Below are positions 10,853 to 19,101 of a stretch of DNA of 64,000 nucleotides, piece after piece; positions within the stretch are counted from its first letter, which is position 1; each line of letters opens with the position of its first letter. Origin of the DNA: Candidatus Methylospira mobilis (GTDB lineage Bacteria > Pseudomonadota > Gammaproteobacteria > Methylococcales > Methylococcaceae); assembly GCF_009498235.1 (NCBI RefSeq), contig NZ_CP044205.1, forward strand, positions 1,737,389 to 1,801,388. The letters are read 5' to 3'. The translations under genes were made by a program, and so were the position numbers. Under the pieces are notes generated by a model. It was not told the DNA's origin. It saw only the letters and a program-made list of their open reading frames with translations, and made no database searches.

Positions 10853-13753
10853 TTAAAAATCGATTCTTCCTTGTATCATGCCGGTCTGACTTGAAAACTG
10901 ATCCTTGATTTCGGCAAAATAATTAAGCAGAACACTGGGCTTGATTTCTTCAGTTTCGGCAAAATTCAACCGTGTGCCTACGCCAAGCAAGCCGCTGTCG
11001 CGCCCTGGACCGATACCGGGTACGGTAAATGTCAGCGCGTCGCCCGCGGCGGCAAAGCTCGCAGTCGTATAGGTGTTGGTGTTGGCAAATTCGTGCGACC
11101 ACAGCGCGCTGAATTCGATAGCTCCTTCGATGACGCCTTCCGATCCAAGCACCGTACCTTCATACAGCGGCACGACGGCCTTTCCACCCAAACCGGAGCG
11201 TGCGGAGTTCATGAACGTCGAATTGACCTGCAATGCGGCGCTGCCTCCCGATTCGGTGTAGGTGCCCTGATTGACACGGGTATAGGCAAAATAGGCCACG
11301 GGGATGAGCGTCGCATAGTCGGTTTGAAACGGGATTCCGCTATCCACGCGCGCGGAATATTGCATAGCATTGCTGCTCGAATTCAGGCCCTGAGTCAAGA
11401 CGGTGCGGTTGCCGCTAACCTGATTGCCGCCTACGCCGACCATGCCGGTCAAATAGGCGATGCCCGGTTTCCATGAGGAATAAATAAACCCTTGATTGGT
11501 GCCGATGCTGGTGGAGTTTCCTGCATTGGCGCCGGACGCGCCGATGCTGGCGTGCGAGGTGCTGAACATCGCGCCCAGCAGCCACTCGTCATCCTCGCCC
11601 AGATGGGTGTCAAAGCCGACCGCAAAGCCGTTGCTGTAACCCTGATAGCCATCGACGCCCTGGCGCGTACCTTGATTCTGGTGGAATGTCACGCCTTCAA
11701 GCCAGAAGCCCGGCGTTATACCCAGGGTGCGATAGGCCTCACTGCCATGATTGACCGGATTATAATCCGCCCCCATAAAGCCGGCCATATGTCCTTCGGA
11801 CAAATGGTTATCAAGGATGCGCATCAGGTTGTTACTGACGTTGAAAATGGTCTGCTTCGTCGCGTTATTGATTTCCGGACGCAGTTGCTCGCCTGCAGCC
11901 AGCGCGGAAGCGTCCGATGTCAAGGCCTGAACCTGATTACCCAGGGTTAACAGCCCGTTATTGCTGCCGGAATACCCCATCAAGGCATTCAAGCTGTTGG
12001 CCGCGCCGCTGGTAATGCCGGATAAGGTATAAGCATCGCGAACGCTCGCGCCCAGTACCAGGTTGCCGTTGGTATTAAGCGCCGGCGTCCACGACAGCAT
12101 GGCGGTATCGGCGCCGGAAGCCAGTTGCGATATATTGGACGCGTTCAGGATGTTGCCGCCCAGCCTGTTGGCAATCTCGAACCAGGTATTGTCCTTGACG
12201 ATGACATTGGATTGAATGAGCGGCTGGAACGCAATGTTGCCGGTGCCGGCCGAGCCGCTGATGGTTAGCGTTCCCTGTATCGCCGTTGCGGTGCTGGGCG
12301 CATTGAGCGTGGAACCGGCTGCGCTTGCGCTATTGGTTATGCCGGTTCCGATCGTAATCTGACTGGCGGTCGTGGTGTTGGCGATATTGACGTTGCCCGT
12401 CAAAGTCCCGCTGTTGCCGAGATTGAATATCCGGCTGCCGACAAAATAAGCCAGGACATTGGTGGATTGGGCGCATGATGCGTCGCCGGTGTTGCTGCCG
12501 ATTGCCGGACACGCCTGATTGGTGTTGGTGCTTGTGACCGATGTCCCCGCGCTGAGCCAGGTGCCCGCCTGCGTACCGGATATGCCCACGGCAAAAGATC
12601 CGAGGCTCGGGCTCTGATCAACGCTGATATTGCCGTTCAATGTGCCGGTGTTGGTAATTTGATGCGAACCGGAACCCAGGTACAGGTTGCCGTTGATCGT
12701 CCCGCTGTTATTGATGATACTGTCGCGTGGTCCGGAATTGGTACCCGAGTTGGCGACCGGCAGCGGACCGCCGCTTGCCAGCGCCGCCGCCATGGTCAGC
12801 GGGTTGCCGTCCAGCATCAGGATATCGCCCTTGATGACGCCGCTGTTGGTCAAGGTGGTTTGCGAGTCAGCAGTAACATTGATGTAGTTTTGGCCGCCGC
12901 TGCTGTAAACGCTATAGATCGGCGTATCCGGGTTGCTTCCCGTTACTGTCTGGAATTCCGCGCCACCGAAGTTGCCAATGGCCCAGTGTCCGGCATACAG
13001 CGCGTCGCTCGCGGCCCAATTGGTGTTGCCTATAAAACCCGAGTTGACAATGGTCTGATCGCCTGCGCGCCCGTAGATGGCCGCGGCAAAGTTTCCCTGT
13101 GCGCTAATCGTTCCGGTATTGGTCAGCACCAGCGTATTGGTATTGTCGTCGGTGTAAACCGCGGAAATCGGGTTCAGCGTTGCGCCGTTGTAGGTGGCGG
13201 TGTTTACGCCGCTGCTGACCGTGTTGCGCAATAATGAAGAATTTACGCCGCTGAAAAAGGTTTGGCTGGCGCTGATAGTGCCGGTGTTGTTGAACGTAAA
13301 TTGATTGACTTGACCGTCGGAAATCACCGACTGCAGTCTGTTGGCGATGCTGTTGGTGCTCAGGTTGATGGTGCCTGAATTATTGAGTACCCAGTTATTG
13401 GCGGCCGGGTTTTCGGTATTCGGATAATTGGCGCCGATGATGCCCTTGTCGAACAAATTGGTCGTAGTGGGATTGATAAACTGAAAGTTGCCGTTGTTGT
13501 TTACGGTCACTGTGGGCGGGTTCGGATTGAAATTGGTTGCCGAGTAGGGCGAAGCCGCTGCTGCGTCGTAAACGCTGACGGCTTTGCCGGCGTCGGTGCT
13601 GCTGCTCGGTTGTATCGTGCCGGTGCAGGTGGTGGTTAAACCGTCGGAGCTGGCCGTACAGGCGGCATGGGCTACAGGAGACAGCAACAGTAAAGCGATG
13701 GATGAGCCTAGTCCTCCCATTACAGTCAACGGTGAGCGGTATGTGTGTTTCAT
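10853..13753 (-). CDS. Autotransporter protein with beta-helical passenger and C-terminal barrel
   Basis: 966 residues. A Sec signal peptide ends near residue 31 (SPVAHA-A). The passenger (about 32-640) contains at least eight spaced repeats of the form (N/T)N(S/T)GT(I/L), such as NNSGTINL, NTGTISAQG and NNSGTINGNL, as expected for a beta-solenoid exposed at the surface. The last roughly 300 residues form an autotransporter barrel (GFWLEGVTFHQNQG..., VGFDTHLGEDDEWLLGAMFS) ending in a terminal phenylalanine (IQGRIDF), the BAM recognition type. The passenger's function is unknown. It is transcribed away from kdsB, and the TonB receptor gene lies upstream on the same strand. Confidence 0.88.
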   Translation of the reverse strand: MKHTYRSPLTVMGGLGSSIALLLLSPVAHAACTASSDGLTTTCTGTIQPSSSTDAGKAVSVYDAAAASPYSATNFNPNPPTVTVNNNGNFQFINPTTTNLFDKGIIGANYPNTENPAANNWVLNNSGTINLSTNSIANRLQSVISDGQVNQFTFNNTGTISASQTFFSGVNSSLLRNTVSSGVNTATYNGATLNPISAVYTDDNTNTLVLTNTGTISAQGNFAAAIYGRAGDQTIVNSGFIGNTNWAASDALYAGHWAIGNFGGAEFQTVTGSNPDTPIYSVYSSGGQNYINVTADSQTTLTNSGVIKGDILMLDGNPLTMAAALASGGPLPVANSGTNSGPRDSIINNSGTINGNLYLGSGSHQITNTGTLNGNISVDQSPSLGSFAVGISGTQAGTWLSAGTSVTSTNTNQACPAIGSNTGDASCAQSTNVLAYFVGSRIFNLGNSGTLTGNVNIANTTTASQITIGTGITNSASAAGSTLNAPSTATAIQGTLTISGSAGTGNIAFQPLIQSNVIVKDNTWFEIANRLGGNILNASNISQLASGADTAMLSWTPALNTNGNLVLGASVRDAYTLSGITSGAANSLNALMGYSGSNNGLLTLGNQVQALTSDASALAAGEQLRPEINNATKQTIFNVSNNLMRILDNHLSEGHMAGFMGADYNPVNHGSEAYRTLGITPGFWLEGVTFHQNQGTRQGVDGYQGYSNGFAVGFDTHLGEDDEWLLGAMFSTSHASIGASGANAGNSTSIGTNQGFIYSSWKPGIAYLTGMVGVGGNQVSGNRTVLTQGLNSSSNAMQYSARVDSGIPFQTDYATLIPVAYFAYTRVNQGTYTESGGSAALQVNSTFMNSARSGLGGKAVVPLYEGTVLGSEGVIEGAIEFSALWSHEFANTNTYTTASFAAAGDALTFTVPGIGPGRDSGLLGVGTRLNFAETEEIKPSVLLNYFAEIKDQFSSQTGMIQGRIDF

Positions 13754-13925
13754 TTCTCGAATCTCTGTAATTACACGGGTTTTGATACCCTGGTTATTGT
13801 GTTTATGGCTTGTCAGACGCTACATAGAACACCGAGTACGAAAGCGGTTTGCCATGTAGTGCGCCGCCAAACAGGCAAACGCCTCCCTTGCACACACTAT
13901 CGAATCCGGTGCGATCCCTATTCAG

Positions 13926-13952
13926 CGCTACGCCCTTTTTTAAAGCGTAGCG
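13926..13952 (-). terminator. Hairpin downstream of the TonB-dependent receptor gene
   Basis: CGCTACGC and GCGTAGCG form an 8-base stem around an A/T-rich loop, beginning about 16 bases after the receptor stop codon on the minus strand. No U-run follows the stem, so factor-independent termination is not certain. Confidence 0.35.
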
Positions 13953-13967
13953 ACTGGAAAAGTCAGC

Positions 13968-16469
13968 TTAATTCCAGTGTACGCGGATGCCTCCGTAACC
14001 GGTGGCGGGCGCGCCCGGCCCCATGAATGTGGTCGATTGGTTATTTAGATAAACGTTCTGTCCCAATTGTCCGAATGAGGCATAGTGCTGATCGAAAATG
14101 TTGCGTCCCATTGCAAACAGCTCGATATTCTTGGTGATCAGATAACGCGTATTGAGGTTAACCACGGTATAGCTCGGAATTTGCGGATAAATATTCTGGT
14201 CGTCGCCGCGCGCATACTGGCTGGAAACGTATTGCAAGTCGCCGCCGAAGAACCAGTTGTGGAGTATTTCGTATTCGGTTCCGAATTTGACGGTGTTTTG
14301 CGGAATACTGGGTATCCGGTTGCCGGGCGTAACCGTTTCGGAACCCAGCGCATTACTGAGCACCGCCGTGGTTTGATAGGTCGCGTCGACAAAACCGTAG
14401 CTCAGATACCAGTTCAGCGTATCCAGCACCAGGCCGCTCAGGCCCATCTCCGCGCCCTGGCGTTGCGTGGCGCCGACATTCTGGAAATAGCCGACGGTAG
14501 TACCGCCCGGACTGTTCAAGTAGAGAATATCGTTGGTATTGCGTGTCTGATACAGCGCGAAGTTCCATTTGAGCGCTTCGTCGAATTTACCGCGCGCTCC
14601 CACTTCCAGCGTATGCGAAACCACGGCCTGCAGCGGCGGATCGGAAACAAAGGCGTTCGGCAGGGAGCAAGGCGCGTTGGGGTCGGCGCAGCTAAGCTCT
14701 ACGGCTGTCGGCGCGCGAAAGCCTTCGTTGTAATTGAAGTAGGCGGTAAATTCCTTGAGCGGCGTATCCAGCGATAGTGCATCGAATGGATTCAGGGTAA
14801 TGCCGGCCGACGGGTTTACCCTCGCGTAGACGTTGTTGCCGTTCAACGCCGTGCCCAGTTGATCGTTGGTTTGCACCTGCGCTTGCATCCAGTTCATGGC
14901 GGCGTTGGCGTGCAGCCAGTCGAAGATCGAAAAAGTGTCGGTGGCGAACACATTGGAATAGGCGTTCTTCCCTTTAATCATCACGCTGGTGTTCAACGGA
15001 CTGACGGCATTTTCATACAGCGTCGAGGTAAATACGGCATCCTGGGAGGCAAGAGAGAAGTTGGTGTAGCCGTAGTTGTACCCCCCGCCTACTACCAGCT
15101 GGTTTTCGCGGTCGGCGATTTTATAGTTCGAAGTCAGCTGCAGATTGACGCCGACGCCGTTGGTTTTCGTATTGGTATTGGCAAGCGATCCGGGAATGAT
15201 GGGGTTGCCGTCAGCGTCCAGGCATTGGGTGCCGCTGACCCAGGTGGCGCAGTTCTGGTTGGTGTTGCTGTTCACCGTGTTGCTGGTCATGTTGCGGTCA
15301 TACACGTTGCCGGTCAACTGCAGCTCGTCCGTTATTTTGTGGCTACCCTTCAGGTTGGCGAAATACATGGTATTCTGCGTCGTATCCGGCGCGGTATAGA
15401 TCGACGTCCAGCTCTGCTGCAGCATGTTTTGCGGTGTGGGACCGACGCCTTGCATATTGTTGTCGGCAAAGGTAAACGACAGGTCCAGGTCGGTACGCTC
15501 GTCCTCCCAGCCGACTTTCGAAAATACCTGGTTCACGCCGGTGGGCGAGTAAGGGCGCCAGCCGCTGTCGTCGAAGATATTACCTGAAAAGTACCAGTCG
15601 AAATTGCCATGCGAGCCGCCGATTTCGGCTTGATAAGCCTGGCGTCCGTAAGAGCCGCCATAGGCTTGGGCGTGAAAGCCGGGATGACTGAAACCGCTTT
15701 TGGTTCTGATCGACAATGCGCCGCCGAGAGTATTCAAACCGAACAATGGATTGGATCCGGGCATCATCTCCATGCTGGCGATCGCCATTTGCGGAATCAA
15801 ATCCCAGTTGACGGTGTCGCCAAAGGCTTCGTTGATGCGCACGCCGTCCTGATAAGCCGATATGCCGATCGGGGTACCCAGTAACGGCGATGCTTCGAAG
15901 CCGCGATAGGTCAGGTTGGGTTGGTACGGGTTATTCTGAACATCGTTGATATTGACGTTTTCCAGGCGGCGGTTCATGAAGTCCGGCAGGTCGAAAGCTT
16001 CGTGACGATGAATTTCCTCGTCTTCTGCGGTCTGCACGTTGCCCGAAATCTTTTTCTGATCCAGGCCGGTAGTTCCCAACGGAGTGTTGCCGACGACTTC
16101 GACTTCGGGCAGTTCGAAGGCATCAACCGGATGCGTTGCCGCCACGGACCGAGGCTTTTCATTAATGTTCGGTCCGGGCGCCAGACTTTCCGTTTGTGCC
16201 GGTGTAGTGTTTTCGGTCTGCCCGGCATTATTCGCAGTAGTTGCATTTTCCGCGACAGTTGCAGTTTTTGCGGGCGCCGTGCTCGGAGCTGTTTTTTCAA
16301 CTGGCGGATTCGCGGGTTGATCAGAATTTGAAAACCAGCGGTTGAATAGCGGAACGGGCTTTTTCGGGGGAGCCGTTGAAGTGCTCTCTGCCGCGTGCAG
16401 CGGCGCGACTATCAGATAAAGCGGTAAAGCCGTCAGCAAAGGCCGTAACGGAAATATGGGAATACGCAT
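13968..16469 (-). CDS. TonB-dependent outer-membrane receptor
   Basis: 833 residues. The signal peptide is cleaved near residue 27 (VAPLHA-A). A long Pro/Thr/Ala-rich linker (28-115) precedes the plug (about 120-265: VEVVGNTPLGTTGLDQKKI, FDLPDFMNRRLENVNIND, YQDGVRINEAFGDTVNWDLIP, NPLFGLNTLGGALSI). The barrel runs to the C-terminus with the TonB-dependent receptor ending FAMGRNIFDQHYASFGQLG...GGIRVHWN. The protein ends in Trp-Asn rather than a terminal aromatic, a mild oddity. The substrate is unknown; siderophore, vitamin or metal complexes are possible. ExbBD encoded at 7581-8631 could energise it. Confidence 0.9.
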   Translation of the reverse strand: MRIPIFPLRPLLTALPLYLIVAPLHAAESTSTAPPKKPVPLFNRWFSNSDQPANPPVEKTAPSTAPAKTATVAENATTANNAGQTENTTPAQTESLAPGPNINEKPRSVAATHPVDAFELPEVEVVGNTPLGTTGLDQKKISGNVQTAEDEEIHRHEAFDLPDFMNRRLENVNINDVQNNPYQPNLTYRGFEASPLLGTPIGISAYQDGVRINEAFGDTVNWDLIPQMAIASMEMMPGSNPLFGLNTLGGALSIRTKSGFSHPGFHAQAYGGSYGRQAYQAEIGGSHGNFDWYFSGNIFDDSGWRPYSPTGVNQVFSKVGWEDERTDLDLSFTFADNNMQGVGPTPQNMLQQSWTSIYTAPDTTQNTMYFANLKGSHKITDELQLTGNVYDRNMTSNTVNSNTNQNCATWVSGTQCLDADGNPIIPGSLANTNTKTNGVGVNLQLTSNYKIADRENQLVVGGGYNYGYTNFSLASQDAVFTSTLYENAVSPLNTSVMIKGKNAYSNVFATDTFSIFDWLHANAAMNWMQAQVQTNDQLGTALNGNNVYARVNPSAGITLNPFDALSLDTPLKEFTAYFNYNEGFRAPTAVELSCADPNAPCSLPNAFVSDPPLQAVVSHTLEVGARGKFDEALKWNFALYQTRNTNDILYLNSPGGTTVGYFQNVGATQRQGAEMGLSGLVLDTLNWYLSYGFVDATYQTTAVLSNALGSETVTPGNRIPSIPQNTVKFGTEYEILHNWFFGGDLQYVSSQYARGDDQNIYPQIPSYTVVNLNTRYLITKNIELFAMGRNIFDQHYASFGQLGQNVYLNNQSTTFMGPGAPATGYGGIRVHWN

Positions 16470-16728
16470 GAAAATACCGTGCCTGTTAAAAAATGTTACA
16501 TAAGCCGTATTTTCAATGGAAAGCGTATTTATCTCCTATAGGAAAAATTCCTGAATTTCACCCGTCCGTTTTTTGTGCAGACTTGATATTCGCAGCGGCT
16601 TTTCGAATGATTGCGACGCTGGTGATTGAGTATTGCAGTAGGGGCATGGCATTTGAGCGGCAAACTCAATCGGGTTGACGCCGGGAGGTGTAAGCCGCCC
16701 CGGCGCCGGTTTTACCTGCGTCGGGGCG

Positions 16729-17943
16729 TCAAGCCTGTTTTTGGCAACAGGCACGGTCCTCGGTGGAGCCAAGCACGAATTGTTTAATATTTTCCTTAAC
16801 CGGGCCATAGTGCTGGAAACGCGAATCGTAAACGTTGCCCGACTCCAGGTAGCCATTCGTCGCCTCCAGCAGCGCTTCCACGGAGTCGTTGCGGGCATCG
16901 TCCATGGCCTCCGAAAGATGCTTTTTCAGCCAGGTGTTTACACGCTCTGCAGGGCGAAGTATCGGAGCGCGCGCCAGATAGTTGGGCGCTTCGCCAAAGG
17001 CTTTGTTCAAATCGAACTGCAGGCGCAGATAGCGGTTGGATTTAAATCCTCCGAGCAGATTAAGGCAGATATTGCCTTGCACTTCCGCCTGGCCTTCCAT
17101 GAATACGTCGGAGATATGCAAGCCCCACTGCACGAGGCCCCATCCTTTTATTTCATTGAACTCCATTGGATTTTTGTTTTGCCCAGTGCCGATGGAAAGC
17201 AGCTGGATGTTCTCCAGTTTATGACCGAGTTCGATAGCGCGCGAAATTGCGCACAGCGCCGGATTATTCGCCGTCACGCCGCCGTCGACATGCGGGAAGC
17301 TCCATTCTTCGCCGTTTGCTTCCGTATTGGTGAATTCGCAAGGAGGAAAAAACGTCGGCGCGGAAGCGGAGGACAAGCATATTTTCCAGAGCGGCTGTTC
17401 GAGATACCATTTTTTCTTGTCGCTGGGACGATAGTTGGTGAAAACAGTGGTATTACGGTATTTGGTATCGAAAGCGGGGATCACCAGTATCGGGTTCGGC
17501 ACCGCCTGTTCGGGACTTTCCCTGCCCACGTCCCTCAGTTTGATGTATTCGCCGCCTTTCTTGAATTTTTCAAGACCTTGAATAACGCCGATCAAACCTT
17601 CATTGGAAAACTTGGGCGCCGACGGGCCATTTTGCAGCAGCAGCTTCCAGCGTCGGGGGTCCATCAGCTTCTGGTAGGGAAATATCTTTGTGCCTTCGTT
17701 CTGGTAAATGTCGACCAATGTTGAAGGACTATAGCCGACAGCTACGGCTGCTGCGATCAGAGAGCCGGTGGACGTGCCGGCGATCATATCGAAATACTCG
17801 GTCAAAGACTGTCCGTTGCACTGTTCCCGGATCGCTTTTTCCACTTCCTGCAGGATGCGTGCGGAAATAACGCCGCGTATGCCGCCGCCATCCAGGCTCA
17901 ATATTCTGAAAGGACGTTTTGTTGCGAGTTCGGTTTCGTTCAT
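16729..17943 (-). CDS. Patatin-like phospholipase
   Basis: 404 residues. A Ser-Asp dyad lipase: the oxyanion loop DGGGIRG is at 18-24, the nucleophile is Ser58 in GTSTG, and the catalytic Asp220 is in VDGGVTANNP. No signal peptide or membrane segment is seen, so it is probably cytosolic. This CapV-like subclass (FRILSLDGGGIRGVISARIL) includes membrane-degrading effectors of anti-phage systems, but no nucleotide cyclase is adjacent, so such a role is not supported here. An effector role linked to the VgrG 1.1 kb away is conceivable but unproven. The gene is divergent from the glycosyltransferase. Confidence 0.88.
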   Translation of the reverse strand: MNETELATKRPFRILSLDGGGIRGVISARILQEVEKAIREQCNGQSLTEYFDMIAGTSTGSLIAAAVAVGYSPSTLVDIYQNEGTKIFPYQKLMDPRRWKLLLQNGPSAPKFSNEGLIGVIQGLEKFKKGGEYIKLRDVGRESPEQAVPNPILVIPAFDTKYRNTTVFTNYRPSDKKKWYLEQPLWKICLSSASAPTFFPPCEFTNTEANGEEWSFPHVDGGVTANNPALCAISRAIELGHKLENIQLLSIGTGQNKNPMEFNEIKGWGLVQWGLHISDVFMEGQAEVQGNICLNLLGGFKSNRYLRLQFDLNKAFGEAPNYLARAPILRPAERVNTWLKKHLSEAMDDARNDSVEALLEATNGYLESGNVYDSRFQHYGPVKENIKQFVLGSTEDRACCQKQA

Positions 17944-18163
17944 GGTTTTCCTCCGTTGACGCTAGTGTTTGCTGAGAATGTTTTGAGTCGATACGTTTGA
18001 TAATGCGGATATAGGCCGTTACTTCCAGGATTTGGAGCAACGTCCGTAGTTTATAGCATAGGTATATGAAAATGCGCAGCGTCAGGCAACCCACTGGAAT
18101 GAAAGGGCTCGGATAGGTTATCCTTGCACGTCAATTTTGATACGGTAGACAGCTGTTTTTTTC

Positions 18164-18997
18164 ATGATCTCTATTTTGATACTCACTAAAAACGAAGAGC
18201 ACGATTTGCCGGGGTGTTTGCAAAGCGTATCCTGGTCGGACGATATTCATGTGTTCGATTCACATAGCAGCGACGATACCGTTGCAATTGCTGCCCGCGC
18301 GGGAGCGCACGTCACGCAACGCGATTACGACAATCATCTGCCGTTCGGCGGTCATGAAGGCGAGCATCGTACCTGGGGGTTGCGTAATATTCCGTTCAAG
18401 TATCCGTGGATATTCGTAATTGACGCGGATGAGCGCATGACGCCCGAGCTCGCGGCGGAAGCCGGGGCAGCTGTCGCAAACGCCGGAGAACAAGTCGCTT
18501 TCAGTGTTCAACGCAGGGACTATCTCTTTAATACCTGGCTGAAACATGCGGTGCCGACGCCATTCAACATTCGTTTATTCAAGCCGGATCGCGTATGCTA
18601 CGAGCGTTTTACCAATCCCGCGATCAAGGTTGACGGCGAAATTGGCGATCTTAAAGCTTATTTCAAACATTTCCCTTATAGCAAAGGCATGAGCCATTGG
18701 GTGAGCAAACACAATAACTACAGCACCCTGGAAGCCAGGCAGATTGTTGAAAACCACAAAACCGCAGTTCGTTTCAGCATTGTAGACGCTGTTTTCGCCA
18801 GAAACCGGAACGTGCGGCGCTTTAATCAAAAAGAACTGTATTACCGTCTTCCTTGCCGGCCGCTGGTTATGTTTTTCGGATTATATATCTTGAAAGGCGG
18901 ATTTCTCGACGGCAGGGCCGGTCTGGTGTTTGTGCTGTTGCGCTCCATTTATGAGTATTTCATTGTGTTGAAGCAAAGAGAGCTGGAGGCCGGGTGA
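18164..18997 (+). CDS. Family 2 glycosyltransferase (WaaE/KdtX-like)
   Basis: 277 residues. The GT-A start MISILILTKNEEHDLPGCLQSV and the DADE metal/nucleotide motif at 87-90 are visible. The overall layout resembles WaaE-type beta-glucosyltransferases acting on lipopolysaccharide core. A hydrophobic C-terminal stretch (RPLVMFFGLYILKGGFLDGRAGLVFVLL) suggests membrane association. There is no neighbouring polysaccharide cluster, so the acceptor is unknown. The ribosome-binding site is poor. Confidence 0.83.
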   Translation: MISILILTKNEEHDLPGCLQSVSWSDDIHVFDSHSSDDTVAIAARAGAHVTQRDYDNHLPFGGHEGEHRTWGLRNIPFKYPWIFVIDADERMTPELAAEAGAAVANAGEQVAFSVQRRDYLFNTWLKHAVPTPFNIRLFKPDRVCYERFTNPAIKVDGEIGDLKAYFKHFPYSKGMSHWVSKHNNYSTLEARQIVENHKTAVRFSIVDAVFARNRNVRRFNQKELYYRLPCRPLVMFFGLYILKGGFLDGRAGLVFVLLRSIYEYFIVLKQRELEAG

Positions 18998-19101
18998 CTT
19001 TTCCGGTCCCTGTCTAGTCAACGAGTTGGCGCCATGCCGTCAGACCCTGCCCCCGATTTGGGCTGGGGGAATGCGTTAAAAAATCGAATAGAACTCCGAG
19101 G

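Noticed and set aside
16536..16728. Possible small zinc-binding protein (CPYC motif) overlapping the patatin 3' end
   Set aside because: No start codon or ribosome-binding site outside the patatin gene and no CxxC partner; probably chance.
16675..17724. 349-codon open frame antisense to the patatin gene
   Set aside because: The patatin on the other strand has all catalytic motifs; the antisense frame lacks a ribosome-binding site and any recognisable motif.
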